NCBI GenBank assembly: GCA_963920575.1
Contig: OY986966.1
Location: 15,867,888-15,931,887, forward strand
Origin: Narthecium ossifragum
Taxonomy: Eukaryota; Streptophyta; Magnoliopsida; Dioscoreales; Nartheciaceae
Reading direction: 5' to 3'
Length of the DNA: 64,000 bases
This document shows, in pieces, positions 58,699-64,000 of the stretch. Every line of letters starts with the position of its first letter. Position 1 is the stretch's first letter. The notes beneath the pieces are model-generated. The model saw only the letters and a program-made list of their open reading frames with translations, was not told the DNA's origin and made no database searches. Made by a program: the position numbers and the translations under genes.

Positions 58699-59214
58699 AC
58701 TACATGTACAGACAATGATGTGGGTCGCATTCTTTTTAATGGGGTTGGTACCTTTGGTTGCTTGTTTGTTTATCCACCACTTAAAGCTCAATGAAGATAT
58801 GTTGAAATCACAAAAGATTGTCCAGGATTCTCCCAACAACCCATCCTTTATTTTCAACCTCAAAGTAGTTCCCATCGTAAGGCGAGTCTTTGGGGGGAAA
58901 GTTGTCCTACACTACATGTATCTCATTCTGGCAGCCTTATCTCGCTACTGGAACACCAATAGCTAGACTACTCATGAACCGCTTGTAGCCAGCCACCTGC
59001 AATCATTTACATTTTTTTATACGCGATCTGGTCCCCTATCTCAAGAGGAACAGAGTTTAACCCTAAAATTAGCATCTCCAATCTATTGTTTTGTAGATGA
59101 GAGGTGTTAGTATGTAAAATACTAGATTAACAAACATCCTTTCGTGTCAGTTAGGGGCTGTTTGATTCGTTACATCATGTGTTTGTGTATCTGTCTAGCA
59201 TGATGCATGGGACA
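58699..59214. other. No gene recognised
   Basis: An 83-codon frame at 58715-58966 begins MMWVAFFLMGLVPLVAC, a hydrophobic stretch, but has no recognisable family and no continuation. The rest is ordinary sequence. Confidence 0.4.
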
Positions 59215-59439
59215 CTCTCAAAATGTGCCGGGCGGCTAAGCTCCTTGACAGCACAAAAACCGCTCGGACTGAAGTTGTCCATGCTAAATTCAACCTTCAA
59301 GCGGCATTCCTCCCATCAAGCCCAGGACGAAAAGCTTCATGCCTCTGGAAGTCAGTCATCAAGGTCCCACCCCTTCTTCGCAAAGGCTTGTGTTGGACGA
59401 TGTTATTAGTCGCCGAGCCAAACGTCTAGAGGACTGGTG
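59215..59439 (+). pseudogene. LINE ORF2 scrap
   Basis: One frame encodes AKFNLQAAFLPSSPGRKASCLWKSVIKVPPLLRKGLCW. It matches the 'W..v....yfp......SxxWKsI......l.kGlxW' stretch between RT and the zinc-binding domain of plant LINEs. It is cut by LTR-A copy 11 at 59440. Confidence 0.5.
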
Positions 59440-60275
59440 TGTGAGGACCCGTTCCTCTGACCTAGCTCGACCGCGTGGGTCGAGGGCCGTTTTCTGTTAA
59501 TTTGGTTTCGCGTCGGGTGCGATCAGGTTGATCGTATTGCTCTTGTGATCCCATGGCCGATTTGGTAAATTGCGTTCGGTGATCAATTTCACACCCGCGT
59601 AACGCACACACGGCCTTGGATTGATGTATGTGTTTGATTAGAACCTTAAGGGTGCCTTCAATCGAAAGATCGAAGCTCGATCGGGAAATATCGAATCGGA
59701 CGGCTGAGATCAGATCATGATCTCTATAAATACCTGACTTCTCTCTCTCTTTTCTTTCTTTTTCCTTCCTCTGCTGTCGTTGTCTCCTTCTCTCTATCTC
59801 TCTCCTATCGGCTGAGCTAGGGCTTAGAGGTGCGATTTTCGAGGAGCGGATCTTGGCGATCGAGCTTGGGGAACACGTGGAGGAGCTGCCCTATTTGATC
59901 AAGTAGGTGTTTCTACCCCGATCGTATGATTGGGTTCTCCTAGGATAGGTTTATTGTGTTTTTTATGTACAAATACTTGGTAGAATGTTGTGTAGCTTAT
60001 TACATGGGTGTTATAGCATGCTTAGAGTATCTCTACCTCTTGGTTTTCGTATTTTATCGGACGATTCTCGTATAATCGTCGTTTTGTCGGTTTTTGGCCG
60101 TTTAAACCTAGATTTGAGATTTAATCATCAAAATCGTGCTTTCTTCATATCAATAACCTTTCTCATCATTTGCTACGCGTGTCGGCAAAGTTTCATCGAT
60201 TTCCAATGAGCTTTGATAGATCAAATCCAAGAAATTAGATTTCTGGCACTGTTCGTAGGAACTGTGCACCAGGCT

Positions 60276-60590
60276 TGACGGTCGACCGTTGGATCGACCG
60301 TCAGGCGTTGGCACACTTATTTTCGATCTCACGGTCGACCGTCGGATTGACCGTCGCATCGACCGTGCGGCTCTGTCTCATTTTGGGTCTCCAAGGGTTG
60401 ATGTTCCGATCGACCATGGGTTATTATCATTTTTCCACTTGACCTAACGGTCGACCGTTGGATCGACCGTCGCATCGATCGTGAGGCTCTGTTTCCTTTT
60501 TGGCTTCCCAGGGTCGATGTCTCGATTGACCCTTGCCCTTGTGCTCTATCCCATTTTTTGTCTCACGGTTGACCGTCGCATCGACCGTGA
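60276..60590. repeat. Array of ACGGTCGACCGT palindromes in LTR-A copy 11
   Basis: About eleven units of ACGGTCGACCGT, TTGGATCGACCGT or variants lie 0.84-1.15 kb from the LTR start. Confidence 0.93.
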
Positions 60591-61183
60591 GCCCCTGAAT
60601 AGGGCTTTCTAGCTTCCTTTGATTGGCTTTTCGTTCATGATAGATATCCAATCATGTTAGGAAGCATGCACGTTGTTATCACAGAGTTTTCAATGGATTT
60701 TGATTGAGATTGAGAATTGAATCGTGTGTTTACCCTTTTTTTGGTGAATTTGTGGATCGACTCGCATTTAAATACTTAGTTGGATGGTAATTTAAATGCT
60801 TATCGTTTGCCTAGCCGTTAGCTAGCTATGAGTGCTTGCTTATGTGGCATTGTAGAACCTTAGCCCGTTGTCGGCGAGTGCCGAGGGCTATTGTATAACT
60901 ATTGAACTTATAAATTGATGTTGTGGCATATAGAGACATCTAGGTTAGATGTTTGTATAGGTTCATGCACTGTATGCATTAGAGGCATGTCAGGATAGGC
61001 GGGGCGATGGGTTGATCGCTGATCCGAGGCTCTCGGGTAGCTCGGATCTAGCCTTAGGACCGCGGCTGGGTAGTAAGGTTTAGGACGTGATTGTATCATT
61101 AGAATCTCATGTAATCGAGGATGTGATGTAGTTAGCTATGATCAGCTATGATCATATTTACTTTGAGGTTTAGAGGTCATGTT

Positions 61184-63602
61184 GTGAGGACCCGTACCTC
61201 CAACCCGGTCCGATCGCGTTAGATCGAGGGTCTTGTTTTGTGGTTTTGCCCGGTTGGCCTTGGGATGCGATCGGTTGATCGCATCACTGTTTTTGACTCG
61301 CGAGGCATTTTGGTAAATATGCTTCCTGGTGGTCAGTTTCACACCCGCGTTGCACACACTGCCTTTGATTGATGTATGTGATTGATTAGAACCTTAAGGG
61401 TACTTCCGATCGGAAGATTGGAGCTCGATCAGGAGAGATCGAATCGGACGGCTGCGATCGATTCCAGCTTTCTATTTAAGCCTTCCTTTTCTCCCTCTTT
61501 CCTTTCTTTTTCCTTCTTCTCCTGTCGTTCTCTCTCTCCCTCTCTCCTACCGGCTGTGCTAGGGTATCGGATCGCGAGCTTTGAGGAGCGGATCTTGACG
61601 GTTAAACTTGTTGAACGCATGGAGGAGATGCCCTACTCGCCCAAGTAGGTGTTTCTACCTAAATCTTGTGATCGGGTTCTCCTAGGATAGGTTTATTGTA
61701 ATTTCGATGTAGGAGTACTTGGTAGAATATTATGTAGCTTAATGCTTGAGTATTATAGCTTGCTTTGAGTATTCCTACCGTTTGATTTCCGTATTTTATA
61801 GGACGATTCTCATATTATCGCCGTTTCGTCGGTTTTCGGCCTTTTTGACCTAGGATTGGGATTTAACCATCAAATTCGTGTTTTCTTCATACTAATAGCT
61901 TTCCCACCATTTATTATGTATGTATGCGAAATTTCATCAATTTCCAACAAGATTTGATAGCTCAAATCCAAGGAATTGGATTTTCAGCACTGTTCTAAGG
62001 AACTGTGCCCTGGGGATGACGGTCGATCGTTGGATCAACCGTCAAGCATTGATACGCTTCTTCCTGGCCTCACGGTCGACCGTCGGATCGACCGTCAGGC
62101 TCTGTCGCATTTTGGACCTCCCACGGTCGATGTTCCGATCGAACGCGGGCTCCTTCCCTTTTCTCTTTTCGCCTGATGGTCGACCATCGGATAGACCATC
62201 AGGATCTGTCTCGTTTTGGGCCTCCCACGGTTGATGTTCCGATCGACCGCGGGTCCTTTTCCCTTTTTTATTTCGCCTCACGGTCGACCGTCGCATCGAC
62301 CGTGGCCTCACGGTCGACCGTCATATCGATCGTGAGCCCCTGAGCAGTGTTTTCTGGTTTCCTTTGATTGGTTTACATTCATGATAGATGTCCAATCATG
62401 TTTGGAAGCATGCACGTTGTTATCACGGGGTTTTCAAGGGATTTTATCGAGATTGAGAATTGAATCGCGTACTTACCCTTTTTGGCGAGTTTACATTTTG
62501 ACTCGCATTTAAATACTTGGTTGGATAGTAGATTAAATGTTTATTGCTTCCCTAGCCATTAGCTAACTATGAGTGTTAGCTAACGAGGTATTGTGGAACC
62601 TTAACCCGTTGCCGGCGAGTGCCGAGGGCTATTGTATAACTGTTGAACCCATAATTGATGTTGTGGCATATAGAGACATCTAGGATAGATGTTTGCATAG
62701 GTTCATGCACTATATGCATTAGAGGCATATCAGGTTAGGCGGGCGATGGGTTGATCGCCGATCCGAGGCTCTCGGGTAGCTCGGATCTAGCCTTAGGACC
62801 GCGACTGGGTTGTGAGGATTAGGATATGATTGTATAATTGGAATCTCATGTTATTGAGGAGGTGCTATAGTTGGCTATGATCTTTGCTTTGAAATTTAGA
62901 GGTCGTGGTGTCTTCCCAAGGCCGAGTGCTAAGGATGGTTGTCGAAGTCCCTGACATGGCCCCCAGGCAGTGGTTTCCTATTGGGTAACGGTGATCCTAC
63001 TAGTTTTGGTTCTTGTTCCTCCCAGCGTGTTGGTTGATGTTCCCAGCGTGGTCGGTCGAGAAGAGTAGGATCCCTTGGGGAGTCGATAGGGGTCGTGGGA
63101 CCCCGTGGCATTCCTTAGGCTTGAGCGGAGAGGCATCACTGTTGTTGTTTTCCTCCTTTCAGTGTGTCGTAGAATAGAACCCTACTGAGCTTATCGCTCA
63201 CTCCTACCCGGGCTGCATTTGCAGGTGCAAGCGCCAGTTCTTCCTCAGTAGAGCCCGCGGGATCAGCTTTTGGCGGCGCGACTACTTCCAGAGGCGTTTG
63301 AGGTTGCTGCAGGATGACTGTTGTACTTTTGATAGTTTTGTAAATTATAAACATCTTTCGAGGATTTTTGGATTATATGTATAATATCTTTCCCTTTGAG
63401 GAGTTTGATAAGAAATTGTATCAGATGTTTAAACAGTACAACTTGATGTATTTATGAATTGAATTACAACTTTAACTCTGAAACTTAAATTGTTTAAGAT
63501 TATCTCTTCTTTTCCGAAAATGTATCGTATCAGTTGGATTTGAATAGTGATAGGAACCCTCACGCCCCGTTCTGGATGGATTTTCTGGGTCGGGGTGTGA
63601 CA
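61184..63602 (+). mobile_element. LTR-A copy 12, complete solo LTR
   Basis: This 2419-bp copy runs TGTGAGGACCC to GGTCGGGGTGTGACA. It is flanked by CATGT (61179-61183) and CGTGT (63603-63607), a duplication with one mismatch. It is the best reference for the family. Order: CACAC block, GATCGG half-sites (61407-61450), CT-rich leader, AAGTAGGTGTTTCTACC (61643), GGTCGACC array (62018-62335), TCTCGGGTAGCTCGGATCTAGCC (62768), GCTCACTCCTACCCGGGCTGCATTTGCAG (about 63195-63224), terminal GGTCGGGGTGTGACA. Confidence 0.93.
62018..62335. repeat. Array of ACGGTCGACCGT palindromes in LTR-A copy 12
   Basis: About twelve units occur, 0.83-1.15 kb from the LTR start. The position is the same as in copies 7 and 11, but the number and spacing of units differ. 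Confidence 0.93.
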
Positions 63603-63689
63603 CGTGTTGTCTTCCTAATGCCAAGTGCTAAGGATGGATGCCGATGCGTTCCCGACGTGGGTCCCCAAGGCATGGGAATCCTGCTTGGG

Positions 63690-63775
63690 TGTCGCGCCCA
63701 GACCCGCGAAAGCCCAACCAGGTCGGGCGACGTGAACCAGAACTTAACCAAACGCGGAAAATTTGGCGAGGGTTC
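63690..63775 (-). mobile_element. LTR-A copy 13, 86-bp terminal scrap
   Basis: It begins TGTCGCGCCCAGACCCGCG and closely matches the first 86 bp of copy 10 (48602 onward). It is cut by copy 14. Confidence 0.85.
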
Positions 63776-64000
63776 TGTGAGGACCCGTACCTCCAACCCG
63801 GTCCGACCGCGTTAGGTCGAGGGTCTGTATTTGTGGTTTGGCTCGGTTGGCCCTGGGATGCGATCGGTTGATCGCATCGCTGTTTTTTACCCCAGTGGCA
63901 TTTTGGTAAATATGCTCCCTGGTGGTCAGTTTCACACCCGCGTGTGCACACACTGACCTTGTTTGTGTTTGTGCTTGATTAGAATGGTTAGGTGGACCCA
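63776..64000 (+). mobile_element. LTR-A copy 14, running off the window
   Basis: It starts TGTGAGGACCCGTACCTCC, with the TTTGGTAAATATGC and CACACCCGCGTG blocks. The rest is beyond the window end. Confidence 0.9.

Larger units (their letters stand above)
59440..63689 (+). mobile_element. LTR-A copy 11, split by LTR-A copy 12
   Basis: It starts TGTGAGGACCC. Landmarks follow in the usual order: CACAC block (59600), GATCGG half-sites (59660-59700), TATA (CTATAAATACC, 59725), CT-rich leader, AAGTAGGTGTTTCTACC (59901), GGTCGACC array (60276-60590) and the TCTCGGGTAGCTCGGATCTAGCC block (61031). Copy 12 interrupts it after 61183. It resumes at 63608 and is cut again at 63689. Confidence 0.88.

Overview
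This window is nuclear DNA of a flowering plant, made almost entirely of nested transposable elements. A monocot is the most likely source, because the one intact host gene and the captured dehydrogenase are very GC-rich. That is an inference. There are no operons, rRNA genes, tRNA genes or CRISPR arrays.

The only convincing intact host gene is a single-exon MIZU-KUSSEI1-like (DUF617) gene at 27011-27760 on the minus strand. The other coding sequence belongs to mobile elements or is broken: a 1337-codon Ty1/copia polyprotein (21128-25141, minus), pieces of a LINE ORF2, a decayed plant-mobile-domain ORF antisense within what looks like a Ty3/gypsy element (3157-4762), a caulimovirid reverse-transcriptase relic (5370-5815), a dehydrogenase captured by a Pack-MULE (11235-12761), and a GRF-zinc-finger relic (42690-43230).

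Layout. 1-6030: 3' part of a gypsy-like element with an antisense PMD ORF, broken by an old LTR (787-2432); its own 3' LTR starts at 5101 and encloses the viral relic. 6040-7070: a retroelement-type ORF. 7070-26840: a deep nest. One LINE ORF2 (pieces at 10694-11200, 17048-17121, 19238-19668 and 26094-26840, ending in poly(A)) is interrupted by two LTR-A copies and by a copia element; one of those LTR-A copies holds a Pack-MULE and a solo LTR-B. 27011-29441: the MIZ1-like gene and its upstream region. 29442-41832: LTR-A copies, one carrying a complete non-autonomous LTR element (29790-33643), then an LTR-B element with a short gag-like ORF. 39718-47067: two inverted-repeat arms around LTR-A copies, a GA microsatellite and the GRF relic. 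47704-54240: LTR within LTR within LTR, then copia-like LTR remnants. 54240-59440: low-complexity DNA with a minisatellite, a perfect 99-bp duplication and a LINE scrap. 59440-64000: a second LTR-A pile-up.

The dominant repeat, called LTR-A here, is about 2.1-2.4 kb, runs TGTGAGGAC...GTGACA, and occurs about 14 times with no internal region seen; three copies have perfect 5-bp target duplications and two have them with one mismatch. The most unusual signal is a set of arrays of perfect palindromes of the form GRTCGAYC. They sit at repeated positions inside LTR-A, and also in LTR-B-like and copia-type LTRs, with the outer bases of the palindrome changing from copy to copy.
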